A stretch of DNA of 64,000 bases from Thiomicrorhabdus xiamenensis (GTDB taxonomy: Bacteria; Pseudomonadota; Gammaproteobacteria; Thiomicrospirales; Thiomicrospiraceae), in contig NZ_CP054020.1 of assembly GCF_013282625.1 (NCBI RefSeq), positions 1,612,001 to 1,676,000 of the forward strand. The letters run 5' to 3'. Shown here piece after piece: positions 1 to 9,575 of this stretch (the stretch's first letter is position 1; the number at the start of each line of letters is the position of its first letter). The position numbers were made by a program, and so were the translations under genes. The notes under the pieces are model-generated. The model had not been told where the DNA came from. It made no database searches and worked only from the letters and a program-made list of their open reading frames with translations.

Positions 1-1060
1 TTGTGACCGACGGCAAGACAAACATCGGTTTGGCTTGGTCCCCCATCAGAACCGGGGCGACAAAAGCGTGGATTTCATTAACAAAACCGGATTCGACAAA
101 GGCTCCGGCGACAATCGCACCACTCTCAACCATCACATCATTGACCTGCTCTTCGTCCGCAAGATAGTGCAAGACGGACTCAATATCCAGTTTATCGTCC
201 TGAGCGGCGACGGCGACCAGCTCGACACCATGACGGTGAAACTCCTCAACCCGCTCCAAACTGTTTTCAACGGTCTCTTTGGAGGTCATGACAATCGTTC
301 TGCCGGGAAGCGCAAGCATTTTGGCCTGCATAGGCAGACTTAAATTCGGATCAAGCACCACTCGTATCGGATTGGCTTCTTCCGCACTCAAATTCATTTC
401 AGCCAAGAGCGCTTCATCCAGCCGAACGGTCATACTTGGATCATCCGCCAATATCGTACCAATCCCGATAATCACTGCACCGGCATGGGCGCGCATCTTA
501 TGTACTTCAACCCGTGAATCCGCACCGGTAATCCATTGACTTTCACCATTTGCCATAGCCGTACGACCATCCAGGCTACTGGCCATTTTCAGGCGAACAT
601 AAGGTAAACCGGTACGCATGCGATGCAAGAAACCATGATTCAATTCATAAGCCTCTTTTTCAAGCAGCCCGACCTGCACGTCAATTCCGGCATTTTGCAG
701 GCGTTTAATTCCATTTCCGCCCACCAATGGGTTCGGATCTTGCATCGCCACAACCACACGACTGACTCCAGCATCAATTAGCGCATCGCTGCACGGCGGC
801 GTCCGTCCGTGATGCGAACAGGGTTCCAGAGTGACATAAGCAGTTGAACCGGAAACATCCTGCGCATTGTTCAGTGCATCCGCCAGAGCTTCTTTTTCCG
901 CGTGCGGCTGGCCGGCTTTATGGTGCCACCCCTGACCGATCACCTTATCGTCCTTAACCAGAACGCATCCTACCGCCGGATTCGGCTTGGTTGAATAAAA
1001 TCCCTTATACGCCAGCGCAATCGCCTGCTGCATATAGGTCTGATCTTCGCCTTTCCACAT
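1..1060 (-). CDS. ribD: Riboflavin biosynthesis deaminase/reductase RibD (3' end outside window)
   Basis: Bifunctional enzyme of riboflavin synthesis: it deaminates the pyrimidine ring of the GTP cyclohydrolase II product, then reduces the ribose side chain with NADPH. The reading frame runs open from ATG at 1060 to the window edge (353 codons), so only a short C-terminal piece is missing. The N-terminal deaminase domain shows the zinc motif His53-Ala-Glu55 and a PCSHHGRTPPC segment with Cys81 and Cys90. The reductase domain follows from about residue 150. The start has an AGGAG ribosome site 7-8 bases upstream. It lies 44 bp after nrdR on the same strand, and nrdR-ribD is a common gammaproteobacterial order, so co-transcription is likely. 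The assignment is firm. Confidence 0.96.
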   Translation of the reverse strand, partial: MWKGEDQTYMQQAIALAYKGFYSTKPNPAVGCVLVKDDKVIGQGWHHKAGQPHAEKEALADALNNAQDVSGSTAYVTLEPCSHHGRTPPCSDALIDAGVSRVVVAMQDPNPLVGGNGIKRLQNAGIDVQVGLLEKEAYELNHGFLHRMRTGLPYVRLKMASSLDGRTAMANGESQWITGADSRVEVHKMRAHAGAVIIGIGTILADDPSMTVRLDEALLAEMNLSAEEANPIRVVLDPNLSLPMQAKMLALPGRTIVMTSKETVENSLERVEEFHRHGVELVAVAAQDDKLDIESVLHYLADEEQVNDVMVESGAIVAGAFVESGFVNEIHAFVAPVLMGDQAKPMFVLPSVT

Positions 1061-1104
1061 CACACCAACTCCTTTCGGTGAGCTTTTGCTATCGCTGCGC
1101 AAAG

Positions 1105-1575
1105 TTATTTTGACTTTGCCGTTGTCGAAACCATCAAACGCTCGATCTCTTCACGAAACGCATTCACATCCTGGAAAGAACGGTAAACCGAAGCGAATCG
1201 GACATAGGCGACCTGATCCAGTTCGCTTAGTTCATCCATCAACCATTCACCGATCTGGCTTGAAGAGATCTCTCTAACCCCTTCGGTCATAGCGCGTTTC
1301 ATAATCGAATTGACCACCTGATCAATCGATTCACTCGCTACTGGACGTTTCTCTAGCGCCTTGATTAAACCGCGACGGATTTTCTCTTCATCAAAACGCT
1401 CACGATTTCCGTCACTTTTAACAACGCGCGGCAGTGAAAGCTCGGCGGACTCATAGGTGGTAAAGCGTTCACCGCACTGAATACACTCACGGCGGCGGCG
1501 AACCTGAACCCCTTCGGTCGCCAGACGGGAATCTACAACTTTGGTATCCGGGGCATTACAAAATGGACAGTGCAT
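1105..1575 (-). CDS. nrdR: Transcriptional repressor NrdR
   Basis: Zinc-ribbon/ATP-cone regulator that represses ribonucleotide reductase operons according to the ATP/dATP state. At 156 aa it is the usual family length. The zinc ribbon is visible as Cys3-x2-Cys6 and Cys31-x2-Cys34, followed by an Arg-rich RRRRE stretch and the ATP-cone from about residue 49 to 139. The start is supported by AGGAAA upstream of ATG. It sits between glyA, from which it is separated by a strong terminator, and ribD. No NrdR-box pair or nrd gene is visible in the window, so its targets lie elsewhere. Confidence 0.97.
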   Translation of the reverse strand: MHCPFCNAPDTKVVDSRLATEGVQVRRRRECIQCGERFTTYESAELSLPRVVKSDGNRERFDEEKIRRGLIKALEKRPVASESIDQVVNSIMKRAMTEGVREISSSQIGEWLMDELSELDQVAYVRFASVYRSFQDVNAFREEIERLMVSTTAKSK

Positions 1576-1682
1576 AGTGTTTCCTAATTTTTTTGAATCG
1601 GCGTTCCCGGCCGAACATAAATAAGCAAAAATAAGTTATCGCTAAATTAAGATTTTACTTATTTATCTTGAGCCCAGAATTG

Positions 1683-1710
1683 AAAAAACCACCAGATTTG
1701 GTGGTTTTTT
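1683..1710 (-). terminator. Rho-independent terminator after glyA
   Basis: Perfect stem CCACCA / TGGTGG with a 4-base loop, flanked by A6 on one side and T6 on the other, so it can work in both directions. It lies between the glyA stop and the nrdR start and separates the two transcription units. Confidence 0.9.
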
Positions 1711-1798
1711 CTGTTTAAAACAAGTTTATAACACAAGAGAAAGCCCAACGCGAACTTTTCGCACTGCGTTGCATGGCGCGCTCTAGATGCATACGGAC

Positions 1799-3070
1799 TT
1801 ATTTATAAACCGGCTTGGCTGCGCAAAGTGCAGAAACTTTTTCACGTACCTCTGCAACCACGCTTTCATCCCAGCTCTCGCTAGACTGATCACACGCGTC
1901 GATGACATCACACATCCAGGTTGCAAGGTTGGTACAGTCTTCCACATCGAAACCGCGAGTAGTTGCCGCAGCGGTACCGACACGGATACCGGAAGTTACG
2001 AATGGAGACATAGGATCGTTAGGAACCGAGTTCTTGTTGATCGTGATATGCGCCGCATCCAGAGCCGCATCAACCAGCTTACCGGTCAGACCTTTTTCAA
2101 TCAGGCTAACCAGGAACAGGTGGTTTTCAGTCCCGCCGGAAACCACATCGCAACCGCGCGCCTTAAAGACTTCCGCCATTGCTTTGGCATTTTTGATTAC
2201 GTTAACGCAGTAATCTTTCCATGAAGGTTCCAGACACTCTTTAAAGGCTACCGCCTTAGCCGCCATAACGTGAACCAGAGGACCACCCTGACCGCCCGGG
2301 AAAATCGCCGAGTTCAGTTTCTTTTCAAGATCCGGGTTAGACTTGCACAGAATCAGACCACCGCGCGGACCGCGAAGCGTCTTGTGAGTCGTTGTGGTGA
2401 CAACGTCAGCGAATGGAACCGGATTCGGATATTGACCACCAGCAATCAGACCGGCAACGTGCGCCATATCGACAAACAGGTAAGCACCGACAGAATCGGC
2501 AATCGCACGGAACTTCGACCAGTCAATAACCTGAGAGTAGGCAGAGAAACCGGCCACGATCATTTTCGGCTTGTGCTCGTCAGCCAACTTCTGAACTTCG
2601 TCATAGTCGATCTGACCGCTAACCGGATCGATACCGTACTGTACTGCATTGTAGATTTTACCGGAGAAGCTTACGTGAGAACCGTGTGTCAGGTGCCCAC
2701 CATGCGCCAGACTCATACCCAGAACGGTATCGCCCGGCTCGCACAATGCCATGTAAACCGCTGCATTTGCCTGAGAACCGGAGTGCGGCTGAACGTTCGC
2801 ATAATCTGCGCCGAACAACTCTTTCGCGCGATCAATCGCAGCCTGCTCAACAATATCAGCAAACTCACAACCGCCGTAGTAACGCTTGCCTGGGTAACCT
2901 TCCGCATATTTATTCGTGAAGTAAGACCCCTGCGCTTCCATTACGCGTGGACTGGTGTAGTTCTCAGACGCAATCAGCTCAATGTGAGTTTCTTGACGAT
3001 TCTCTTCATTTTTAATCGCATCGGCAATCAGATCATCATATCCAGCAATCGTCATGTCTTTTGTAAACAT
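1799..3070 (-). CDS. glyA: Serine hydroxymethyltransferase
   Basis: PLP enzyme that converts serine and tetrahydrofolate to glycine and 5,10-methylene-THF, the main one-carbon source for purine, thymidylate and methionine synthesis. The product is 423 aa, typical of the family. The frame is open for 20 more codons upstream, but ATG at 3070 has GGAGAG 8 bases upstream and gives the usual N-terminus ([12 protein letters not shown]). Visible landmarks are [12 protein letters not shown], the substrate loop with YYGGCEFAD, and the PLP-lysine region [15 protein letters not shown] good sigma70 promoter lies about 95 bp upstream. It is divergent from ettA and terminated at 1683..1710. Confidence 0.97.
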   Translation of the reverse strand: MFTKDMTIAGYDDLIADAIKNEENRQETHIELIASENYTSPRVMEAQGSYFTNKYAEGYPGKRYYGGCEFADIVEQAAIDRAKELFGADYANVQPHSGSQANAAVYMALCEPGDTVLGMSLAHGGHLTHGSHVSFSGKIYNAVQYGIDPVSGQIDYDEVQKLADEHKPKMIVAGFSAYSQVIDWSKFRAIADSVGAYLFVDMAHVAGLIAGGQYPNPVPFADVVTTTTHKTLRGPRGGLILCKSNPDLEKKLNSAIFPGGQGGPLVHVMAAKAVAFKECLEPSWKDYCVNVIKNAKAMAEVFKARGCDVVSGGTENHLFLVSLIEKGLTGKLVDAALDAAHITINKNSVPNDPMSPFVTSGIRVGTAAATTRGFDVEDCTNLATWMCDVIDACDQSSESWDESVVAEVREKVSALCAAKPVYK

Positions 3071-3163
3071 TGTTAAGCTCTCCGTTAAAGTAGAAAAGAG
3101 GCGGTCTATCGCGGCTTTTGGAATTCGCAACCCACAACCGTCTCATTAGAATCCAAAGCCAGA

Positions 3164-3192
3164 ATTTTAATCTTTTTGGCCTGACACGGCAA
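3164..3192 (-). promoter_or_regulatory. Candidate sigma70 promoter of glyA
   Basis: On the minus strand, TTGCCG (3192..3187) and TAAAAT (3169..3164) are separated by exactly 17 bp. Transcription would begin near 3157 and leave a leader of roughly 87 nt before the glyA ATG. The assignment rests on sequence match only. Confidence 0.55.
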
Positions 3193-3337
3193 ATTAAAGG
3201 GCTAATTTTTATCAATAATCATGAAAACAGAAAGTAATAGTCTTTAACTGTTTTTCGATTCTCGGTAAACTTGCCGTCATTCACAGTTAATCCAATCCAG
3301 ATTAGCCTCTAATCTATTCAGAAATTTAGGAACTTCC

Positions 3338-5008
3338 ATGGCGCAATTTGTTTACACCATGAACCGCGTGGGGAAAGTTGTCCCACCGAATCGTCACATC
3401 TTAAAAGATATCTCTTTGTCCTTCTTTCCCGGCGCTAAGATCGGTGTTCTCGGTCTCAACGGAGCCGGTAAGTCGACGCTTTTGAGAATCATGGCGGGCA
3501 TCGATACCGATATCGTCGGTGAAGCACGTCCGCAACCGGGGATCAAGGTCGGTTATCTGCCACAGGAACCGCAGCTGGACGAATCGAAAGATGTACGCGG
3601 CAATATCGAAGAAGCGGTTAAAGAAGTCAAAGATGCTCTGGCTGAACTGGATGCGGTTTACGCCGCTTATGCCGAACCGGATGCTGATTTTGATGCTCTG
3701 GCCAAAAAACAAGCTGAGATCGAAGACATTATTCAGGCTAAAGACGGTCACAATATCGACCGTACTTTAGAAATTGCCGCCGACGCTCTGCGCCTGCCGC
3801 CTTGGGACGCCGATGTTTCCAAACTATCCGGTGGTGAAAAGCGCCGTGTTGCCCTGTGCAAGCTATTGCTGGAAAAACCGGACATGCTGCTGCTTGACGA
3901 ACCAACCAACCACTTGGATGCTGAATCGATCGCGTGGCTGGAACGCTTCCTACTTGAATTCCCGGGAACCGTAGTGGCGATCACCCACGACCGTTACTTC
4001 TTGGATAATGCCGCGCAATGGATTCTGGAGCTTGACCGTGGTGAAGGCATCCCATTCGAAGGAAACTACTCTTCGTGGCTGGAACAGAAAGAGAAACGTC
4101 TTGAACAGGAAGCCAAATCCGAAGCGGCGCGCATGAAAACCATTAAAAGCGAATTGGAGTGGGTTCGCCAAGGTGCTAAAGGCCGTCACGCCAAATCCAA
4201 AGCGCGTCTGGCCCGTTTTGATGAGCTGAGTTCGCAAGAACAGCAGAAACGCAACGAGACCAGCGAAATCTTTATTCCGGTTGCCGAACGCCTTGGTGAA
4301 AAAGTCATTGAAGTGAATAACCTTTCAAAATCTTTCGGCGAGCGTCTATTAATTGACGACCTCTCTTTCAACCTGCCACAGGGTGGAATTGTCGGGATCA
4401 TCGGTGCAAACGGTGCCGGTAAATCGACCCTGTTCCGCATGCTGACCGGACAGGAACAGCCGGATTCGGGCTCTGTTGAATTCGGTGAAACGGTGAAATT
4501 ATCCTATGTTGACCAAAGCCGCGATGCGCTGGATGACAATAAATCGGTCTGGGAAGAGATCTCTGAAGGCGACGATATCTTTATGGTCGGCAATATCGAA
4601 GTGAATTCACGCGCCTACTGCTCGCGATTCAATTTCAAAGGTGGCGATCAGCAGAAGAAAATCGGTCAGCTTTCCGGTGGTGAACGTAACCGTGTTCACC
4701 TGGCTAAAATGCTGCGCAGTGGCGGTAACGTCCTGCTCCTGGATGAACCGACCAACGATCTGGATGTAGAAACGCTACGAGCGCTTGAAGAGGCCCTACT
4801 GGAATTTGCCGGCTGTGCGGTGGTTATCTCCCACGACCGCTGGTTCCTGGACCGTATTGCGACGCATATTCTTGCATTCGAAGGCGACTCTCATGTAGAG
4901 TGGTTCGAAGGAAACTTCACCGATTATGAAGCCGACCTTAAACGCCGTAAAGGTGCGGATGCAGCACAGCCTCACCGCATCAAGTACAAGCCGATTTCAA
5001 AAGGCTAA
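3338..5008 (+). CDS. ettA: Energy-dependent translational throttle protein EttA (ABC-F)
   Basis: Cytoplasmic ABC-F ATPase with no membrane domain. EttA binds the ribosomal E site and gates entry into elongation according to the ADP/ATP ratio. The 556-aa length and end-to-end layout match EttA. The first ABC domain has Walker A GLNGAGKS (about 39-46) and signature LSGGE; a charged arm/linker follows at about 240-310 (GAKGRHAKSKARL); the second ABC domain has GANGAGKS, LSGGE and LLLDEPTNDLD. The start ATG has TTAGGAA upstream. It is monocistronic, with its own terminator at 5018..5047. Confidence 0.96.
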   Translation: MAQFVYTMNRVGKVVPPNRHILKDISLSFFPGAKIGVLGLNGAGKSTLLRIMAGIDTDIVGEARPQPGIKVGYLPQEPQLDESKDVRGNIEEAVKEVKDALAELDAVYAAYAEPDADFDALAKKQAEIEDIIQAKDGHNIDRTLEIAADALRLPPWDADVSKLSGGEKRRVALCKLLLEKPDMLLLDEPTNHLDAESIAWLERFLLEFPGTVVAITHDRYFLDNAAQWILELDRGEGIPFEGNYSSWLEQKEKRLEQEAKSEAARMKTIKSELEWVRQGAKGRHAKSKARLARFDELSSQEQQKRNETSEIFIPVAERLGEKVIEVNNLSKSFGERLLIDDLSFNLPQGGIVGIIGANGAGKSTLFRMLTGQEQPDSGSVEFGETVKLSYVDQSRDALDDNKSVWEEISEGDDIFMVGNIEVNSRAYCSRFNFKGGDQQKKIGQLSGGERNRVHLAKMLRSGGNVLLLDEPTNDLDVETLRALEEALLEFAGCAVVISHDRWFLDRIATHILAFEGDSHVEWFEGNFTDYEADLKRRKGADAAQPHRIKYKPISKG

Positions 5009-5017
5009 AATAACTGT

Positions 5018-5047
5018 AAACGGCTGTTTTTATACAGCCGTTTTTTG
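5018..5047 (+). terminator. Terminator of ettA
   Basis: Stem AAACGGCTG / CAGCCGTTT with an 8-base loop followed by a T run. It begins 10 bp after the ettA stop. Confidence 0.9.
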
Positions 5048-5086
5048 TATGCCCTACTCAACAAATTTTCGTGTGGAGACAACTAA

Positions 5087-6001
5087 ATGAGCGACGCGCT
5101 GAAACACACTTACTCTCATCTTGAGGCGATAGCCAATGCAATGCCCGACCCGATTTTCATTATGGGCCGGGACGGCACCTATCTGGACATTGTCGGCGGT
5201 CAGGAGCGTACGCTCTATGCTGACGGTTCCAGCCTTATCGGTAAAACCTATCATCAGGTACTGCCGGAAAAGATGGCTGACCGTTTCTTGAAAGTCGTGC
5301 AGAAGGCAATCGCATCCAATACGCTGCAAGAGATCGAATACCAGCTGGCGAATGACGAAGTCAACGGCGTTTCCGAAGGCCCTTCCGGCGGGCAATGGTA
5401 TGAAGCGAGGGTTTATCCGGTTGACAGCGAAAGCTACGGACAACCGGCTGCGATCTGGCTGGCGATTAATATTACCAGCCGCAAGCATATGGAAGAACAG
5501 ATCGAGCACCTCTCTTCCAATGACCCTTTGACGAATCTGTATAACCGCGACTTCTTCCTTGACCTGCTCAACGAAGAACTCAATCGCGCCAAGATGAATA
5601 ATCAGCCACTATCCCTGATTAAGATCAATCTGGATTGCTTCAAAAACATTACCGACGGCTATGGTCACGAAATGGGCGACAAAGCGATTTTAGGTGCGGC
5701 TCACGCCATTCAATCGGTCATCAAGGATATGGGGCCGATCGGCCGCTTGAGCTGCGATCAGTTCATGGTCGCCCTACCGGAAGTCAAGGCTGTTGACGCT
5801 CTACGCATCGGAAAGCTGATTCAGGAAAAAATCTCCGGGCACAAATTCAAACTGGATGACGGCCAAACGACTTGCCTGACCAGCCATGCCGGTGTTACCG
5901 AGTTACGTAGCCCGGACGAAGACAGTCAAATCCTCTTCAAACGCGTTAACGAAGCCATTCAAAGCTTAGCCAGCACGCGCGAAATTATCCGCATTATGTA
6001 A
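5087..6001 (+). CDS. PAS domain protein with degenerate GGDEF domain
   Basis: Cytoplasmic 304-aa protein: a PAS sensor (about residues 10-130) ending in the usual NITSRKHMEEQ linker, then a GGDEF domain (about 145-300). The GGDEF domain keeps the DPLTNLYNRDFF entry helix and the metal-binding Asp183 region (NLDCF). At the active-site turn it reads SCDQF (222-226) instead of GGDEF, and no RxxD inhibitory site precedes it. Diguanylate cyclase activity is therefore unlikely; such proteins usually act as ligand sensors or protein partners (inference). RBS TGGAG precedes the start. Terminators on both sides make it a single-gene unit, followed by an exported DsrE-like gene. Confidence 0.85.
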   Translation: MSDALKHTYSHLEAIANAMPDPIFIMGRDGTYLDIVGGQERTLYADGSSLIGKTYHQVLPEKMADRFLKVVQKAIASNTLQEIEYQLANDEVNGVSEGPSGGQWYEARVYPVDSESYGQPAAIWLAINITSRKHMEEQIEHLSSNDPLTNLYNRDFFLDLLNEELNRAKMNNQPLSLIKINLDCFKNITDGYGHEMGDKAILGAAHAIQSVIKDMGPIGRLSCDQFMVALPEVKAVDALRIGKLIQEKISGHKFKLDDGQTTCLTSHAGVTELRSPDEDSQILFKRVNEAIQSLASTREIIRIM

Positions 6002-6009
6002 TCGCTTCC

Positions 6010-6044
6010 AAAGCGGCTCCCTGAACTGGAAAGCCGCTTTTTTT
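6010..6044 (+). terminator. Terminator of the PAS/GGDEF gene
   Basis: Stem AAGCGGCT / AGCCGCTT with a 13-base loop followed by a T run, a few bases after the stop codon. Confidence 0.85.
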
Positions 6045-6077
6045 ATCTCTAAAAACTATAAAACGAGGAGTAACCCT

Positions 6078-6569
6078 ATGCATCTATTCAAAAAGATGAT
6101 TCCAATTCTGCTGATCGCTCTGGCATTTTTCGGACTGAACACTCAGGCGCAGGCCGCCGATGACGGTGCCAAGGTGGTGTATCATGTCGATTTTGCCGAC
6201 CCGACCCGTTACTCGGCAACCCTGACTTCCATCAACAATATTATGAACTTCTACGAATCCGAACTGATGGAACCGGAAGTCCATCTGGTCTTTGTCGGTT
6301 ACGGTCTGCGCTTTACCACCGATGATGCCTTAAAGGGCACGCCTTACGAGCATGACGCAGCGTTACTGGAACGTCGTGATGAATTAAAAGGCCGTCTGGA
6401 TGCGTTAATCAACGTGCGCGGAGTCAAAGTGCACTTATGCGACAAAACCCGCGATGAAGTCGGGCTTCCGCAGGATAAGGTCTATAAAGGCATTCAGTTT
6501 GCGCCGTCCGGCGTCGCCAAGATTGCTATTTTGCAGAGCGAAGGTTTTGCTTATTTGAAGATCCAGTAA
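6078..6569 (+). CDS. Exported DsrE-family-like protein
   Basis: 163-aa protein with a clear Sec signal peptide (two Lys, a hydrophobic stretch, cleavage near AQAADDG, about residue 27), so it acts in the periplasm. The mature part has the DsrE/F-like pattern: an early strand KVVYHVDF, a long central helix, VHLVFVGYGLRF, then VKVHLCDKTRDEVG with a single cysteine in the second half. DsrE-fold proteins often carry sulfur on a Cys or take part in sulfur relay, but the function of exported members is not established. RBS GAGGAG is 9 bases upstream. It is a single-gene unit between two terminators. Confidence 0.75.
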   Translation: MHLFKKMIPILLIALAFFGLNTQAQAADDGAKVVYHVDFADPTRYSATLTSINNIMNFYESELMEPEVHLVFVGYGLRFTTDDALKGTPYEHDAALLERRDELKGRLDALINVRGVKVHLCDKTRDEVGLPQDKVYKGIQFAPSGVAKIAILQSEGFAYLKIQ

Positions 6570-6597
6570 TATTCAAATCCACCCCTTCCCAGCCTGT

Positions 6598-6632
6598 AAC
6601 AAAAACGCCTGCTTAATGCAGGCGTTTTTATA
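6598..6632. terminator. Bidirectional terminator
   Basis: Perfect stem AAAAACGCCTGC / GCAGGCGTTTTT with a 5-base loop, between the convergent DsrE-like gene and the chemoreceptor gene. It serves both strands. Confidence 0.93.
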
Positions 6633-6657
6633 TTTGAAACAGATAGAAGCAGCAGGT

Positions 6658-8907
6658 TTAGAAATCAACCCAATCTTCACCACTACCGTAGTTTGACTGA
6701 CCCTTTCCTTTTCCGTCTTTACTTTGTATCTGTATCGGCTCTTCTTTTTTGGCTGCAGGTGCAGCAATTGATTTAACTTCACTCTGCACTGGCTTTGCCG
6801 AAACAGGAGGCAACTGAGAAGAAAGTTTGGTCGTTCTGAAGAATGACATTTTCTCCTTGAGTACTGTTGCCTGATCACGCATGCTTTCCGCTGCGGCAGA
6901 GGTCTCTTCAACCAAAGCAGCATTCTGTTGTGTCACCTGATCAATCTGACCGATGGCAATCTGCAGCTGCTGAACACCCTGGGCCTGCTCATTTGAAGCG
7001 CCTGAAATCTGCTCACTCATACGCGTGACCTGCTCGATTGAATCCGTAATCTGATTAATCACTTCTCCGGACTCCGTTGCCAGTTTGGTCCCCTGATCAA
7101 TACGATTCACACTTTCATTGATAAGTGATGAAATGTCTTTGGCCGCTTCAGCTGATTTTTGCGCCAGCGCTCTGACTTCTCCAGCGACTACCGCAAAACC
7201 TCGACCGTGCTCACCTGCACGGGCCGCTTCTACCGCCGCATTCAACGCCAGCAAATTTGTCTGGAAAGCAATACCGTCAATCATAGAGACAATTTCAGAA
7301 ATTTTATGGCTTGACTCCTGAATAGCATTCATCGCCACAATTGTTTGACTCATTACTTCAGACGCAGCTTTCGCCTTGGATTCGACTTCATGCTCAATAT
7401 TGGTCTCTTCAGAAGCGCTCTGTGCATTATTTTGTACAGAAGAACTAAACTCTTCCATCGTTGCACTACTCTGCTCAATTGAAGCCGCCTGTTCTTGAAC
7501 TCTCTGACTCAAGTCCATTGACCCGGCAGCAACCTCATCCGCTGCAGTCGCCACAGTTCCTGCAGCCTCCATTGCAACAAATACAATTTCATCAAGACTA
7601 GCAATCGACTTGTTAATCGCGTCTTTCAGAACAGCCAGCTCTCCTTCATAAGATTGAGTAATGGATTGCGTTAAATCCCCTTCAGATTGAGCGACAACAA
7701 TACGCTTAATATCGCTAATCGCTTGACTCAACGAATCCATCGAGCTGTTCACTCGCTCTTTCAACTCAGCTAAATCGCCTCTCGCTTCAACCTGAACCCT
7801 CTGATCAAATTGCCCTTTATTCATCGCAGACATGACATTAATAATTTCGACCATCACAGTATTAATACTGTTCAAGGCATCATCGACCTGTTGACTGAAA
7901 GATTTTGGAACTCGTGGATCCATTTGGATATCAAACTGCCCTTGATACAACGCCTGCATCACTTTTGACAATTCGCTCATCATAAAGTCCACACTTTCCG
8001 CTGAACCATTAACACCTTGCTTCAGAATGTCTAGATCACCTTTCTGTTGACTATTGACCCGTTTGGTAAAATCTCCGTTTGCAATGGCACTGACAACGGT
8101 ATTTGTTTCACTAATGCTGGTTTTAATCGCCATGAGCATTAAATTCAATGCCTTAGATATTTCGCCCAGCTCATCACTTCGATCAGATAGTTTCTGGTTG
8201 AAATTCATGGTATCAACCACCTGATTAACCTCTTGAACCGTCGAATGAATTCCCTTACGAATTGACTGAATCAACGTCCAGGATATGGCGACAATAAGTA
8301 CCAGGAAAAACAATCCCGAACCAAGCATTAAATTTTCCTGAAAACCGGCAAAAGCTTCTGCTTCAGCCTGGGCTTCATGGCTCACTTCTCTCAAGTGTGC
8401 TCTGAACTGATCGATTTTCTGTAAAGTTTGCACCGAATCAGGGTTGATTACCGTCAGATAATGGTGATTGGCGTGAGTAAACTCCCCTTTAGAATAAAAG
8501 CGAATTCCTTCCTCAATGTCCTGAAAATATTTAAGCAAACGTTCTTCAAATGCTTTTACATCCGACGTAAATTCCTCTGCGGACTCATGCCCTTTAAATT
8601 CGCTTAACTGCGTCTTAGTCTCTTCAATCAAATCTTGCATTTTATCCCAATGCATCGACGTCGGGTGATCATGCATTTTGACAATATCGGGATTGGATGG
8701 GTCATGTTGCAAAGTCAAAAGATACTGCATATTGATCGATTGAATCTGATTATGAAAACTGGCAGCCTCCGATAACTCGACTATCTGATTGGTATGATGA
8801 ATAATTTCTTTTTGCTTCTCACTACTCCATAAACTCAAAATAGAAACCAAAACAATCGATATAAAGGCTACCGCCGCCAAAAGTATCAACCTTGCCTTAA
8901 TAGACAT
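6658..8907 (-). CDS. Methyl-accepting chemotaxis protein with multiple HAMP-like repeats
   Basis: 749-aa inner-membrane chemoreceptor. TM1 is at about residues 5-27, a periplasmic helical ligand domain at about 28-190, and TM2 at about 192-215. A canonical HAMP follows, then at least three further HAMP-like units (GDFTKRV, GQFDIQM, GQFDQRV and GDLTQSI openings) to about residue 440. The signalling domain contains the hairpin tip [24 protein letters not shown] (split here only for description). The last five residues are DWVDF, fitting the xWxxF pattern of CheR/CheB tethers such as NWETF. The protein is monocistronic and no che genes are nearby. The ligand is unknown. Confidence 0.95.
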   Translation of the reverse strand: MSIKARLILLAAVAFISIVLVSILSLWSSEKQKEIIHHTNQIVELSEAASFHNQIQSINMQYLLTLQHDPSNPDIVKMHDHPTSMHWDKMQDLIEETKTQLSEFKGHESAEEFTSDVKAFEERLLKYFQDIEEGIRFYSKGEFTHANHHYLTVINPDSVQTLQKIDQFRAHLREVSHEAQAEAEAFAGFQENLMLGSGLFFLVLIVAISWTLIQSIRKGIHSTVQEVNQVVDTMNFNQKLSDRSDELGEISKALNLMLMAIKTSISETNTVVSAIANGDFTKRVNSQQKGDLDILKQGVNGSAESVDFMMSELSKVMQALYQGQFDIQMDPRVPKSFSQQVDDALNSINTVMVEIINVMSAMNKGQFDQRVQVEARGDLAELKERVNSSMDSLSQAISDIKRIVVAQSEGDLTQSITQSYEGELAVLKDAINKSIASLDEIVFVAMEAAGTVATAADEVAAGSMDLSQRVQEQAASIEQSSATMEEFSSSVQNNAQSASEETNIEHEVESKAKAASEVMSQTIVAMNAIQESSHKISEIVSMIDGIAFQTNLLALNAAVEAARAGEHGRGFAVVAGEVRALAQKSAEAAKDISSLINESVNRIDQGTKLATESGEVINQITDSIEQVTRMSEQISGASNEQAQGVQQLQIAIGQIDQVTQQNAALVEETSAAAESMRDQATVLKEKMSFFRTTKLSSQLPPVSAKPVQSEVKSIAAPAAKKEEPIQIQSKDGKGKGQSNYGSGEDWVDF

Positions 8908-9142
8908 AATCCCATCCCTTAAAATTTTTCTTTATCTGTATTTACGTAACTATAAGCACTATATAAAAAGATTTACCTATAGATTAGCCATCTTGATATA
9001 GTAAACGCCTGAATACAGGCTAAAAAATCAAATCTAAGCTGGACTGAACCTATAAAAACATCATATAGGTTTTTTCCAAGTAATACGTAAAATTAATCAG
9101 GGTATAAATTCTTCACTCACTCATAAAAAGAAAGGGGATCCA
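8908..9142. other. Divergent intergenic region with two small hairpins
   Basis: AT-rich region between the chemoreceptor (minus) and the tautomerase (plus). It holds GCCTG-AATA-CAGGC (9007..9020) and AACCTATA / TATAGGTT (9047..9071) followed by a T run to 9075. The latter looks like a plus-strand terminator although no plus-strand gene ends here. I saw no clear sigma28 promoter for the receptor. Confidence 0.5.
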
Positions 9143-9568
9143 ATGCCATTAATAGTAATTCATTTACCCGAAAACACCTTTTCTGCCGAACAAAAACAAC
9201 GTTTTGCCAAACAGGCAACCGATACCCTTCTTGCTCTTGAAGGAATGTCCGGTCATCCCAAAGCGCAAAATCTCAGCTGGGTTCAATTCTGTGAATTTAA
9301 ACGAGACGATTTTTATATGGCGGGTCATAAGGTTGATAAACCGCATTACCGGTTGGACATCAGCATATTCCAAGGCACGATGGCCGGCGATAAAAAGGAA
9401 CAGCTGACCGAACAGCTCACCGATCTGATCTTGCAGGTTGAAGAAACCGATCATAATTTACTGAATGCCGCTCGCGTCTGGGTCATGATTAATGAAGTTC
9501 CCGACGGTAACTGGGGCGGAGCCGGGAAAATCTACCGCATTCAGGACTTGATGAAAATGATGCGTTAA
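9143..9568 (+). CDS. Tautomerase-family protein
   Basis: 141-aa cytoplasmic protein starting Met-Pro-Leu-Ile-Val. After Met removal, Pro2 would be the catalytic N-terminal proline typical of the 4-oxalocrotonate tautomerase/MSAD superfamily. The length fits the fused two-unit (beta-alpha-beta)2 type. A conserved-looking WGGAGKIY motif lies near the C-terminus. RBS AAAGGGG is 5-6 bases upstream. No degradative pathway genes are adjacent, so substrate and physiological role cannot be read from context. Confidence 0.75.
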   Translation: MPLIVIHLPENTFSAEQKQRFAKQATDTLLALEGMSGHPKAQNLSWVQFCEFKRDDFYMAGHKVDKPHYRLDISIFQGTMAGDKKEQLTEQLTDLILQVEETDHNLLNAARVWVMINEVPDGNWGGAGKIYRIQDLMKMMR

Positions 9569-9575
9569 CAAACAG

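Noticed and set aside
2270-3076. 268-codon ORF antisense to glyA
   Set aside because: Shadow frame; glyA is unambiguous on the other strand.
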